A stretch of 64,000 nucleotides of DNA from Anthropogastromicrobium sp050944455 (GTDB lineage Bacteria > Bacillota > Clostridia > Lachnospirales > Lachnospiraceae), in the NCBI GenBank assembly GCA_050944455.1, contig JBMNRC010000013.1:1-64000 (forward strand), given 5' to 3'. Positions 1-8,395 of the stretch are shown one piece after another. The position numbers and the translations under genes were made by a program. The stretch's first letter is position 1, and each line of letters starts with the position of its first letter. A model generated the notes under the pieces. That model had not been told where the DNA came from and ran no database searches. It worked only from the letters and a program-made list of their open reading frames with translations.

Positions 1-89
1 TGATGGAAGCACTTGGTTTATCCAAGCCTGTTCCTGCACCGCCGAAGAGGAAACGCGGAAGGCCGCGAAAAAACACTTCTACTGAATAG
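1..89 (+). CDS. C-terminal end of an unidentified protein (partial)
   Basis: An open frame runs in from before the window and stops at TAG 87-89. The visible tail is basic and proline-rich, with a KRGRPRK stretch that resembles an AT-hook DNA-binding tail, followed by NTSTE. The only in-frame ATG visible (position 3) is unlikely to be the true start because the frame is already open at base 1. The gene sits in the AT-rich block with the xre-immA pair, and a strong terminator lies about 160 nt downstream on the same strand. A DNA-binding or mobile-element protein is possible, but too little is visible to assign a function. Confidence 0.5.
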   Translation, partial: MEALGLSKPVPAPPKRKRGRPRKNTSTE

Positions 90-247
90 GTCAGCAGCTT
101 ATAGTACCAAAACTTGGGAAACCATTATTTAATCTAGATAACTAATAAATAAAATTTTCATAAAATCACCTCTGAATTCATTGCATTTTTTCCTTAGATA
201 TGGCACAATAATCTTGTCAAATCGGATGGCCACATCTGAAGAAAGAT

Positions 248-288
248 GTCATATAATTTGCGCACACAAATTATATGACGTTTTTTTT
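248..288 (+). terminator. Rho-independent terminator
   Basis: A perfect 13-bp stem (248-260 with 267-279, loop CGCACA) is followed by a run of eight T on the plus strand (281-288). It fits termination of the gene ending at 89. The minus strand has no comparable T-run, so it is a poor terminator for immA. Confidence 0.85.
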
Positions 289-292
289 ATCA

Positions 293-841
293 TTAATCCT
301 CATTACTTACCACCCCCTTTCGATCATGCATAATCATATACTGATAGGAAGCAGCGGCAACAGATACACCACAACATTCAGCAATTTCACTGGGGCTCAT
401 GTCCTTTGTAAGATCAAACGGTATTAACAATTCACCTGCAAAACACTTTGCCTGCCACTCTGGTGAACAGTATGCAGGAATTTTTTTCTCAGTAAAATTC
501 CGCTGAAACGAAAACCCACAGAAACACATTAGAAAGTAATGGGCTACCTCATGTGCGATGGTCATCCGATCACGACCATTACCACTCACTGCTCCTTCAT
601 ATACTGACTGTTTAATTCGAATATGATGTCGAAGGACATCCGTGTCTGCATGAACGTTAGGTGGAAATGTCGAATCATCTACAATTTCATAGCTGAAATC
701 ATCCCAAAGCTCACAAAAAATATCGAGTAACTCTACAATGGGAAAATAGACTTTATTATTCAGATGTAGAAATTTACGAAATGCCATTGTTATACTTCTA
801 ATTTCCGCACGTGATTTTGGCTCAGCTACATATTCAATCAC
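293..841 (-). CDS. ImmA/IrrE-family metallopeptidase
   Basis: This 182-residue protein carries the zinc-peptidase motif HEVAH near residue 96. A downstream GELLIP segment provides the usual third ligand glutamate of the ImmA/IrrE (COG2856) family. Members cleave or inactivate a partner XRE-type repressor, as ImmA does with ImmR in ICEBs1. The start is GTG at 841 and overlaps the upstream xre gene by 8 nt, so the two are translationally coupled. Its role in derepressing the neighbouring element is inferred from this pairing. The base composition is AT-rich like the rest of the first 1.5 kb and unlike the genome beyond it, which suggests transfer. A toxin-antitoxin-like role cannot be excluded. 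Confidence 0.9.
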   Translation of the reverse strand: MIEYVAEPKSRAEIRSITMAFRKFLHLNNKVYFPIVELLDIFCELWDDFSYEIVDDSTFPPNVHADTDVLRHHIRIKQSVYEGAVSGNGRDRMTIAHEVAHYFLMCFCGFSFQRNFTEKKIPAYCSPEWQAKCFAGELLIPFDLTKDMSPSEIAECCGVSVAAASYQYMIMHDRKGVVSNED

Positions 842-1211
842 TACTTTTACCTCTTCTTTCTTTGTTCTTAAGAATATTCATTAGCTTTTTAGTTGTATTT
901 TCATCCATATCGTTAAAATTTCTTGCAAAAGAGACAGCCAACTGTTTTGCTACCGGTGAAGCACCACTAATATCTAATGAAATTGTTTTTTGCGATTCCA
1001 TTGCAGCATTGCGTAACCCTTCCTTCTGATCATCATCCAGATGATATTCAACTGCTAACTTATCCACCCAATCATCTGGCATTTTTTTCTTACCATTTTC
1101 CACGGCTGAAAGGAATGCTGAACTCACTTCCAGAACATCTGCCATATCCTTCAGTATCTGATTGTTATCCAATCGAAGATTTCTCAATATTCTACCCAAA
1201 CTTGTCCTCAT
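834..1211 (-). CDS. XRE-family helix-turn-helix repressor
   Basis: This 125-residue protein has an N-terminal XRE helix-turn-helix (about residues 6-60; MADVLEVSSAFLSAVENGKK is typical of the domain). A charged C-terminal part probably mediates dimerisation and interaction with the peptidase. The ATG at 1211 has GGAGG eight bases upstream. It is the first gene of an overlapping pair with immA, the arrangement seen for immunity repressors of integrative elements and prophages. Two matching inverted repeats flank its promoter, so autoregulation is likely. The target specificity outside this promoter is unknown. Confidence 0.9.
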   Translation of the reverse strand: MRTSLGRILRNLRLDNNQILKDMADVLEVSSAFLSAVENGKKKMPDDWVDKLAVEYHLDDDQKEGLRNAAMESQKTISLDISGASPVAKQLAVSFARNFNDMDENTTKKLMNILKNKERRGKSSD

Positions 1212-1224
1212 GTTTCGACCTCCT

Positions 1225-1290
1225 TTAACCTATTGTGGTTAATATGAATCTTACCACTAGAGGTTGTATTTGTAAACCCTTTTAGGTTAA
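1225..1290 (-). promoter_or_regulatory. xre-immA promoter flanked by two operators
   Basis: On the minus strand there is TTTACA (1271-1276), a 17-nt spacer and TAAGAT (1248-1253), a good vegetative promoter. Two copies of (T)TAACC-N6-GGTTAA lie at 1225-1242 and 1273-1290, centred 48 bp apart. One overlaps the -35 and one covers the start region. They are the natural binding sites for the XRE protein and would give repression by occlusion. Confidence 0.8.
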
Positions 1291-1471
1291 TTTTTTAAAA
1301 ACTCACATATTATATATTCGAGTTATTCCCAAAAAGGTGGTTTGCTCAATTTGATCAGAAAAGGCCTCTTGTTCCACCTCATAGAGACTATAGATTTGTA
1401 TAAAAATCAGAACAAAAGATAACAAAACGCCCAGAAACGCCATTTAAAGGCATTCCTGAGCGATTCCAAAG

Positions 1472-1515
1472 TATAGTCAAGGTAACTTGTAACTGGATTC
1501 GAACCAGCGACTATA
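1472..1515 (-). other. tRNA T-arm-like remnant, candidate attachment site
   Basis: On the minus strand, 1508-1492 reads as a T-arm with a TTCGAAT loop and 5-bp stem. It is framed by inverted heptamers TATAGTC (1472-1478) and GACTATA (1509-1515). No matching 5' acceptor, D-arm or anticodon arm is found upstream, so this is not a complete tRNA. It lies where AT-rich sequence changes to GC-rich sequence, as expected of an element attachment site in a tRNA 3' end. The rest of 1291-1583 holds no other gene. Confidence 0.45.
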
Positions 1516-1583
1516 CGTCCCGTAAATTGTTTTTCGCAGTCCCTGCAGGCAGGTTCCACAGATTGCTCTTACCCGATTCCCGA

Positions 1584-3110
1584 TTACTCTTCGGTGCTCT
1601 CCTCGCTCTCAGCTTCGCCGACGGTCACGCCGTTCTCCGCCGCCCAGGCGTCAAGCTGTTCCTGCTTTGCCTGGAGAATATCGTCGTACCCGGCGTCTTT
1701 CAGCGCCTGGCGGAACTTGGGAAGCGTTTCCTCCGGATCCACGGAGCCGCAGGCAAGTCCCGGAAGATACTGCTTGATCACGTTGCTGACAGCCGTGTAC
1801 TGTGTCTGGACTTCCGAGGTGTCAAAGCCGAAGCCCATCGCCGGCGAAGACGCCGCGTTATGGTTCTGCTCGTCCTCCCACTCCAGGGATTCCTCAGACC
1901 CGGAGCCCTCCAGCGGCCACTGGATGAAGAAATTGCCCAGAACACCGCAGGAAAGCTGCGCGGTATAGGGTACGGTCGTCGAGTCCTGCCCTTCCGGATA
2001 GGAGACAGTGCCGTCGTCATTCTTCACATAATCGACGCCCTCAATGCCGTAAAGCATCGTGTTGATCACGTCTTCATCCGTGTAGGTCAGGTTGAGGAAC
2101 TTCAGAGCCGCTTCCGGGTTTTCAGAAGTGGACGCAACCACCTGGGTAACGGAATTGATGGCTGACGTATCCAGATAAGCGTCCCCGAGGGCGATCGCGC
2201 CGACCTCATAGCCGGACTGCACAGACAACTGCGCAGCCGTGTCCTCCAGCGGATAGCTGTAGGAAGCGCTGTAAGCAAAGTAATTTCCCGAGGACATCAG
2301 CTCGGCAGCCGCGGAAGTCGTGGTAGCCGCGTCCATCATGATGTACCCGTTTTCGTACCAGTCTCTGACCAGGCTTGTATACTTCTCGAAATCCGGCAGA
2401 TCATAAAAACTCTGGACAGTGAGGCTGTCTCCCTGCAGCACGCCTGTCGGGTTGCTGTAAGAATCGCCGAGCCAGTCGATCTCGGGGATCCATCTGGTCA
2501 GGCCGCTGTCTCCCTGGGTTACCGGCGCAAGCGGAGTCATCTCCGGGTACGCTTCCTTCACCTGGGCAAAAATTTCCGTCAGGTCTTCCACCGATGTGAC
2601 GGATTCCATATCCAGGTTCAGCTCTTCCGCGATATCTGTTCTGTAAATGAGCATCGGCTGAAGGGCGAACGGCTTCAGCGTCGGGATGCCATACAGTCTT
2701 CCGTCCTTTGTGGTTGTAGCCAGCCACTCGTCTTCCATCAGGGCTTTGGCCTCCGGCGCGCAGGTGTCGATGATGTCCGTAATGTCGTAGCACATTTCGC
2801 TGGATACATCGTTGCCGAAATCACCAATAGTATGGAACAGATCGATCTCACCGTTCTGGACCGCCAGGCTGACCTGCTGCTGATAATCCGAAATGGAAAG
2901 CGGCATCAGGTGAACCTCTACGCCGATCTTTTCTCTGGTGATCTGGTTGATTGCCTCCTCAACGTCGGACGTATCATCCGGCACATTGTTGAACGTGAGA
3001 AACGCGTAGGTGATCTGGACATAATCGTCCGCTTCCGCGGTGACTGCGCCGGCACCCATCGGGCAGACCATAGCACCTGCCAGCAGAAGGCTCAGTAATT
3101 GCTTCCTCAT
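1584..3110 (-). CDS. Extracellular solute-binding protein (LplA-like, family 1)
   Basis: This 508-residue ABC substrate-binding protein has the typical family-1 fold signature: early strands around an EEAINQI-type helix, a DLFHTIGDF segment, and an RLYGIPTLKPF segment. It begins with a Sec signal peptide (MRKQLLSLLLAGAM...). The likely signal-peptidase-I site is near AVTAEA; the cysteine at residue 16 is preceded by A-M-V and is not a lipobox. The ATG at 3110 follows AGGAGG by nine bases. The C-terminus ends in an acidic SEESTEE tail. It follows a YesM/YesN sensor-regulator pair, which probably senses the same sugar and controls it. No permease is adjacent, so it must share one elsewhere. The AT-rich element begins just downstream. 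Confidence 0.9.
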   Translation of the reverse strand: MRKQLLSLLLAGAMVCPMGAGAVTAEADDYVQITYAFLTFNNVPDDTSDVEEAINQITREKIGVEVHLMPLSISDYQQQVSLAVQNGEIDLFHTIGDFGNDVSSEMCYDITDIIDTCAPEAKALMEDEWLATTTKDGRLYGIPTLKPFALQPMLIYRTDIAEELNLDMESVTSVEDLTEIFAQVKEAYPEMTPLAPVTQGDSGLTRWIPEIDWLGDSYSNPTGVLQGDSLTVQSFYDLPDFEKYTSLVRDWYENGYIMMDAATTTSAAAELMSSGNYFAYSASYSYPLEDTAAQLSVQSGYEVGAIALGDAYLDTSAINSVTQVVASTSENPEAALKFLNLTYTDEDVINTMLYGIEGVDYVKNDDGTVSYPEGQDSTTVPYTAQLSCGVLGNFFIQWPLEGSGSEESLEWEDEQNHNAASSPAMGFGFDTSEVQTQYTAVSNVIKQYLPGLACGSVDPEETLPKFRQALKDAGYDDILQAKQEQLDAWAAENGVTVGEAESEESTEE

Positions 3111-3140
3111 CTCAATTTTCCTCCTCTTGATTTCTTTGGA

Positions 3141-3182
3141 TCCGGCACGGCTGCCGGATACTGATCAACTGTCTTCAGTATA
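3141..3182 (-). promoter_or_regulatory. Candidate -10 and leader stem-loop before the SBP gene
   Basis: The minus strand has a -10-like TATACT at 3177-3182 without a convincing -35, as in activator-dependent promoters. A 7-bp stem with CGGC loop follows in the leader (3141-3158). The adjacent YesN regulator is the obvious activator candidate. Confidence 0.35.
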
Positions 3183-3276
3183 CGGAAACGGAGGAAAACA
3201 TGCTTTCAAAAACGAGGACTGGATTTTCAATTTTGAGCGTCGGCTGTTTTCTGTATCCAGGCCGGCAGGTCTCCGG

Positions 3277-4899
3277 TCAACGGCCTTTCTCACGGTTTTT
3301 CGACGCCCGCAGCACCTCATTCTGGTAATCGTTCGGCGACATGCCCACGGTCTTTTTGAATACCGTTGAGAAATAGGACAGGTTGTCAAAGCCCACCCTG
3401 CCTGCCGCGTCGCTCACCCGCACGTTCGGGTCGGTGAGCAGCTCTTTCGCGCGCGCGATGCGGTAATCGCTCAGATATTGATTCAGGCTCACGCCGGTTT
3501 CCTTTTTGAAGATCTTCGCCATGTACTCTGGCGTCAGGTACATGCTGGCCGCGATCTCCGTTCTGGAGATGTCTTCGGCATAATGTTCATGGATAAAGGC
3601 TTTGGCGCGGTTCACCACCGAATCCGACTGCTCGATGTCCGTCACGTAATTCACGGTCTGGGAGACCAGATAAACCTGCCAGCGCACCATATCCATCATG
3701 GAGTCCGCGGCCTTGCGCTCAAGCGCCTCGGAAGCCGGGTTGGCAAACAGCTGCGCCGCAATCACCTCTTTGCTGTTGAGGTAGACGTAGACCGCCTGCA
3801 GCAGTTCCTGGCGGATTTTCGTCATCGCGGCAGCGTCCAGCTTTTTCTCCGCGGCCAGGCCCTCCATGCTGAATTTGAGCAGATTGAGCAGCTCTTTGGT
3901 TTTCTTTTCGCTCAGCAGCAGGCGGATCTGCTCCTGGTCCAGGATGTGGCCGTCCGCCCTGCCTCTGTTCAGCACAATTTCGTCATCCTCGGCGAAAACC
4001 GCCCCTTTTGAGGCTACATTATTTTTGTCGAGTTCCATCAGATGATTCAGAGACTCAGGGAGTCTGTCCATCGGCGACAGGTTCCCGATATAAACGGTCA
4101 GCATGCAGTTCTGTTTTTCCCGTCCTTCCCGGATCAGCTGTCCCGCGCTTTTCCGGATATTCTCCTCGCTCTGATCCAGGACGGACGCGATGTAGAACAT
4201 ACCGCTGCGCCTGAGGCTTACCGTATTGTCCGCTTCCGGCCTTCCCGAAAAGATTCCGGAAGCCAGCCTCAGCAGTTCCGCCTCAGTGCTGCCGGCATTC
4301 CCGGCCGCGGTCCCCGGGCTTTCGGGAAAAAGCACGGTAACCAGAGCCAGCCGGTATTCTGAGTCCGGATTGATCGGAAGCTTTCTCCGCAGAATTTCCT
4401 CCCCGATAGTTTTTCTGTCCGCCGCGAAATGCCCCTGGAGCAGATCCTCCCAGAAGCCGTATTCCACGTAGGAAAGGTTCCCGGAAAACCATTGCTCGTA
4501 TTTCTGTCCTTCCCGGTATTCCTGCTCGTGCCGGATTTTCTGTACCGCCGTGGTGATCTCCGATTCCATGCGGCTGACGTTGAACGGCTTGACCACGTAT
4601 CCCGAGGCATTGTACTGAATCGCCATCTGCGCGAAGTCAAAGCGCTCATGGCTTGTCAGGAAAATGACCTGCGCGTCCGTGCCGGTGTCCCTGATCCATC
4701 TGAGCAGATCCAGGCCGCTCTCCATCGGCATCTCAATATCGCTGATCACCAGATCGACCTTGTTTTCACTCAGGATCCGCTTCGCCTCTGCGGCGTCGTA
4801 TGCCGTGAATACCCTGTCAATGGAAAACTTCTCCCAGTTGACCGCCTTCACAATCACTTCCACCGTTGCCCGGTCGTCGTCGACCACGATTGCCTTCAT
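3277..4899 (-). CDS. YesN-type response regulator with AraC DNA-binding domain
   Basis: This 540-residue cytoplasmic regulator starts with a receiver domain (about 1-120). It has the acidic pocket DDD at 7-9, phospho-acceptor Asp54 (VISDIEMP) and a conserved Lys in VVKPFN. A long linker of about 300 residues follows. The C-terminal AraC-type double helix-turn-helix occupies roughly the last 100 residues (AASMYLTPEYMAKIFKKETG and AAGRVGFDNLSYFSTVFKK). ATG 4899 is chosen because MKAIVVDDD is the domain start and AGGAG lies nine bases upstream. It follows the histidine kinase by 70 nt and is probably phosphorylated by it. The likely target is the SBP gene directly downstream. Confidence 0.93.
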   Translation of the reverse strand: MKAIVVDDDRATVEVIVKAVNWEKFSIDRVFTAYDAAEAKRILSENKVDLVISDIEMPMESGLDLLRWIRDTGTDAQVIFLTSHERFDFAQMAIQYNASGYVVKPFNVSRMESEITTAVQKIRHEQEYREGQKYEQWFSGNLSYVEYGFWEDLLQGHFAADRKTIGEEILRRKLPINPDSEYRLALVTVLFPESPGTAAGNAGSTEAELLRLASGIFSGRPEADNTVSLRRSGMFYIASVLDQSEENIRKSAGQLIREGREKQNCMLTVYIGNLSPMDRLPESLNHLMELDKNNVASKGAVFAEDDEIVLNRGRADGHILDQEQIRLLLSEKKTKELLNLLKFSMEGLAAEKKLDAAAMTKIRQELLQAVYVYLNSKEVIAAQLFANPASEALERKAADSMMDMVRWQVYLVSQTVNYVTDIEQSDSVVNRAKAFIHEHYAEDISRTEIAASMYLTPEYMAKIFKKETGVSLNQYLSDYRIARAKELLTDPNVRVSDAAGRVGFDNLSYFSTVFKKTVGMSPNDYQNEVLRASKNREKGR

Positions 4900-4969
4900 G
4901 TCATAGCTCCTGTACTGCCAGGTTCTTCGGGGATCCGCGTCCACGCCGCCCGGCAGCCTTTCTCAAAGG

Positions 4970-6748
4970 TCAGAGTTTCCAGACTGAGCTCTGGCGCTTT
5001 GCCCGTCTCGGCACCCAGATATCCGCCCGGCTTCCCTGAGGCTCCTTATTGCTGAATTCGATCAGATCTTCCCTTCTGTACATCAGGGAGAGCGTCTTCT
5101 TGACGTTCCACAGGCCAACGCCGTGTCCGTCCGGTTTCACTTTGACCTCACCCCGGCGGATCTGATCCAGAAACTCCTGCGGATAGCCTTTTCCGTCATC
5201 TTCCACAGTGATGTGGCACATTCTCTCACCGCCGTGATCTTCCTCGCGCGCGGAAATCAGCACGGAAGTCAGGCGGTCCGCCGATACCGCATGCTTGTAG
5301 ATGTTTTCGAGCATGGTGTGGACAATCAGCTGGGGAACCTGATACCCTGCGGCAGAATCATCGACATCGATAAACTCGAATACGCAGCCCGGGTACAGCA
5401 TCTCCTGCATCGCCATGTAGTCCCGCACATGGTCAATTTCCTCCGAAAGCGGCACCGTATGCAGACCCGCGCGGAAAAGATAGCGGATATTCTTCGACAG
5501 CAGTTCAATATATGTCCGGATATCTTCGTTCCGGTTCTGGTAGGTCATCGAGTGGATCGTCGTGAGCGCGTTCAGGAAGAAATGCGGCCGTATCTGCAGC
5601 TGCACATACTTCAGCGTCGCCTCGTCAAACTGAATCCGCTCCTCATAGGATTTCATCCGGAGGTTGACGATCGTGTCCATCATCTGGTTGAAGCTGTGAT
5701 TGACGCTGGCAAACTCCGAGGTGGCCGCCTTTTCGGGAAGCCGCCTGTCGGTTTCGCCGTTCTCGATCTTTTTCATCGCCTCAAGCACATCCCGCATGGG
5801 TCTCATGACGCACCGGCGCAGATAGATGATGATCCCTGCGAGGAACAGGATGGCCAGCAGAATCAGCGCCAGGACCAGAACCTGCTGGGATTCCCAGCTG
5901 CCCAGCACTTTCGCTGCGCTCATGGAACCGTACAGAGTGAAATTTCCCTTTTCGGAAGCGCTTCCATAGCAGTACCTGCTGTGATTCAGGATCCAGACCG
6001 GCTCGCCTGTCGGAACCGACAGGTAGACGTCCGAACCGGTTTCTGAGCTGACCGTATCGCCGGAATCCTCATCAGACAGCCAGCAGACGGTATCCCCGCC
6101 CTCGGTGAACGCTGTGCTGATCCCCTCCGCCTGAATGATACCTTTTTGAATATACGAATCCGGAATGTAGGCTCCCAAGACGCGCCAGCTGTTGACGTAC
6201 AGCCTGACCAGGTATCCTTTGCCGTTCACGGTCTGGTGATACCATCTGGACGCCGCGTTTCCCTCTGTGCTTTCAGCAAGCTGCGTCACGCTGTCCCGGA
6301 TCGCTTCCCTGTCGGAATACACCAGATCCTGGCCGGCTGAATACTGTTCCAGATAAATTTCCTGCGTGCGGTCATACACCAGAAGGTACCGGGTATTCTC
6401 CGTCATGACTGCCTTGAGATCCTGCAGCACGTTCTGCGACGAGACGCTGCGTTTTGTGGCGTCCGCCGAAGCCAGCCCCTGGATGTCTGCTGTCGAATGG
6501 AGAAGCGACGCCAGGGCGGTTTCGTTTGACTCCAGGATCTGGTCCAGATTTCGGATTTCACTCGATACTGTCTGCTCAAGGGTCCGGGCAGCGCCCTGCT
6601 GCATGGTGCTCCTGGCATTGCTGAGAATCAGTCCAAGAATAACCATCAGCAGAGCAAGATACAGAACCAGCAATAATTCGATTGTCGTGACGAATGATTT
6701 TCTGCGCGGCAGATGTTCCGCCTTCGTTTCAGCCTGAACCGATGCCAT
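4970..6748 (-). CDS. YesM-type sensor histidine kinase
   Basis: This 592-residue membrane kinase has two transmembrane helices (about 21-43 and 288-310) enclosing a ~245-residue extracytoplasmic sensor. It then has a HAMP domain (about 311-363), a His_kinase segment with phospho-acceptor His389 (QIRPHFFLNAL), and a HATPase domain with GHGVGLWNVKK near the end. This is the LytS/YesM architecture used for carbohydrate sensing in Firmicutes. The ATG at 6748 is preceded by GGAAGGTGAT. It precedes the YesN-type regulator in one transcription unit. The ligand is unknown; the neighbouring SBP and glycosidases suggest a plant oligosaccharide. Confidence 0.93.
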   Translation of the reverse strand: MASVQAETKAEHLPRRKSFVTTIELLLVLYLALLMVILGLILSNARSTMQQGAARTLEQTVSSEIRNLDQILESNETALASLLHSTADIQGLASADATKRSVSSQNVLQDLKAVMTENTRYLLVYDRTQEIYLEQYSAGQDLVYSDREAIRDSVTQLAESTEGNAASRWYHQTVNGKGYLVRLYVNSWRVLGAYIPDSYIQKGIIQAEGISTAFTEGGDTVCWLSDEDSGDTVSSETGSDVYLSVPTGEPVWILNHSRYCYGSASEKGNFTLYGSMSAAKVLGSWESQQVLVLALILLAILFLAGIIIYLRRCVMRPMRDVLEAMKKIENGETDRRLPEKAATSEFASVNHSFNQMMDTIVNLRMKSYEERIQFDEATLKYVQLQIRPHFFLNALTTIHSMTYQNRNEDIRTYIELLSKNIRYLFRAGLHTVPLSEEIDHVRDYMAMQEMLYPGCVFEFIDVDDSAAGYQVPQLIVHTMLENIYKHAVSADRLTSVLISAREEDHGGERMCHITVEDDGKGYPQEFLDQIRRGEVKVKPDGHGVGLWNVKKTLSLMYRREDLIEFSNKEPQGSRADIWVPRRAKRQSSVWKL

Positions 6749-6760
6749 AGTATCACCTTC

Positions 6761-6856
6761 CGGGTTGTTTTCTTCCAGATCGCTGCTTCAGGGTTGTTTC
6801 TTCAGGGGTACTTCTTCCGGATTGTTTCTTCCAGGTTGTTTCTTTCAGATTGCTGG
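6761..6856. repeat. Degenerate ~15-nt tandem repeat
   Basis: About seven imperfect copies of a unit close to CAGGTTGTTTCTTCC fill the gap between the kinase and the membrane-protein gene. The unit resembles the 3' end of the membrane-protein gene at 7003-7020 (ctggttcttttcctccag). The remaining 6857-7002 holds no gene. Confidence 0.6.
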
Positions 6857-7002
6857 ACTGTGTGTTCCTCTCCGCGGCGGCCGCCGTAAAGAGGTTTTCC
6901 GTCAGGCGGAAAGCGAACCGCATGTATCGCCTGGCATCCGGAAGAATCCGATGGTTTTTCTGATACTTCGCCGCCCGGCCCGACGCCCTCTCTGGATTTG
7001 AT

Positions 7003-8070
7003 TTACTTCTGGTTCTTTTCCTCCAGAAGAGAATCAATATCGACGTAATATAAAGTGAAATTCGGGGTGCCGTAGTAGATCCGCACGCTCCGGCCGACAA
7101 GATCTGCCCTCATCCCGGTTCTTCCGGCGCTCCTGAAGCGATGCTGGACGCCGTCCGGGGCGTCATAAGTGCACTCGCAGTAGTACCGGCCGGGAAGAAC
7201 TCCTGCGGCGTCGGAAACCGCGCCGAGGCCTGTGACGTTTACTGTGCCGGCCGCTGTTCCAAGGGAAATCTGGTCGTAGGAAAGCTGGCGGATAACTCCG
7301 GTCACATATTTTCCGCTTTCTTTCAGCGCCTTCACTTTGCGCCTCAGGGACACCTGGTGCAGCAGGAGACAGAGTCCGACGGCCAGGGGGCCGCAGCAGA
7401 TGACGCAGAGCAGAACCAGCCCCTGCCATCGGACGTCTCCGCCGGAGAAGACGAGCGCCACGATCACCAGCGCCGCTTCCAGCAGGCCTCCGGCCGCGGT
7501 CAGAACCGTCCCGAGCGTGTAAAGCCGGCTGTCCGGAGCCACAAATCCCCGCGCCATGTGGCTGACTGTCCCTTCGGGCGAGTCGGCGGAATCCAGGTCG
7601 AACGCGTAATTGCGATAGTTTTTTGGATCCACGAAGACGCGGACCATTCCGCTTCTGATCAGGGCGTCGGGCCGGCGCAGCAGGTTTTCGCTGCGGAACC
7701 TCCACACCTGCCCGTTTTCATCCTGGTACTCGCTGAAGACCACGTACGGATTGCGGCCAAAATAGGTGATCGAGGGGTTCAGGTCGATCGTCGTGACGCG
7801 CGTGTCCAGAGGCTTTCCCTGCGCCAGCACGCGCCTGCGCATCCTTTTGCGCCGGACGTCGGTGACCAGACAGATCAGGCCCGGGATCAGAAATCCCGCG
7901 CCGATCAGAAGAAAGACCAGCGACAGGATGGCGGCGCTGTCCTCAGCCGCCCCGTAATCCCCGTTAGTCAGCCGGAACGCCAGAAGAATGACCACGCCGA
8001 CCGAAGCGCAGCTGGCTCCGATGACCGTCAGCGCCAGACCGACGATAAATCTCCCGGAAATGGTTTTCAC
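7003..8070 (-). CDS. DUF3592-like membrane protein
   Basis: This 355-residue protein has two hydrophobic pairs: helices near residues 9-30 and 48-70, then a second pair near 190-235. Each pair is followed by a soluble beta-rich segment with the pattern of DUF3592 proteins (YVVFSEYQDENGQVWRF..., then YYCECTYDAPDGVQHRF...). The organisation is therefore an internal duplication of the helix pair plus beta module. GTG at 8070 is preferred because GGGAGGG lies just upstream; a TTG at 8088 is also in frame but would place that site inside the gene. No enzymatic motif is visible. A function in signalling or the envelope is possible but not supported. Confidence 0.7.
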   Translation of the reverse strand: MKTISGRFIVGLALTVIGASCASVGVVILLAFRLTNGDYGAAEDSAAILSLVFLLIGAGFLIPGLICLVTDVRRKRMRRRVLAQGKPLDTRVTTIDLNPSITYFGRNPYVVFSEYQDENGQVWRFRSENLLRRPDALIRSGMVRVFVDPKNYRNYAFDLDSADSPEGTVSHMARGFVAPDSRLYTLGTVLTAAGGLLEAALVIVALVFSGGDVRWQGLVLLCVICCGPLAVGLCLLLHQVSLRRKVKALKESGKYVTGVIRQLSYDQISLGTAAGTVNVTGLGAVSDAAGVLPGRYYCECTYDAPDGVQHRFRSAGRTGMRADLVGRSVRIYYGTPNFTLYYVDIDSLLEEKNQK

Positions 8071-8181
8071 TGCTGTTTCCCTCCCCAATTTTTTGGCTCA
8101 TATTCCAGTTTTCTGGCTTGTATTCCAATTTTTCTGGCTTAAATCCGTGAACCTCTCCGCCTGAGCCATAGTCCTGATGGG

Positions 8182-8395
8182 CAGCCGCTGCCTGCCCAGC
8201 CGTTTCCTGCTCAGCCGCTGTCCGCTCAGCCGCTGCCCGCTAGTCGTTTCCTGCTTAACCGCTGTCTGCTCAGTCGCTGCCTGCTCAGCCGCTGTCCGCT
8301 CGGTTGCTACCTGCTCAGTTCAGTCGCTGCCAATACCATGTACCGCGATGTTGTTGGATCTGAGCTCAGCCACTGTCCGCTCAGTCGCTTCCTGC
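8182..8395. repeat. 15-nt tandem repeat derived from the thrE-like gene tail
   Basis: At least ten copies with an exact 15-nt period start at 8182, 8197, 8212, 8227, 8242, 8256, 8271, 8286, 8301 and 8316. A related unit at 8381-8395 contains the stop and last four codons of the ThrE C-half gene. That tail (TCAGTCGCTTCCTGC) matches the unit at 8270 in 14 of 15 positions. The period is a multiple of three, so an open frame appears across the array, but it has no start signals. Confidence 0.85.

Noticed and set aside
1472..1515. A complete tRNA gene
   Set aside because: Only a T-arm-like part is present; no pairing 5' acceptor, D-arm or anticodon arm was found upstream on the minus strand.
3277..4944. 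Longer start for the first YesN-type regulator (4944)
   Set aside because: The extra 15 residues precede the receiver domain start; AGGAG is spaced correctly for ATG 4899.
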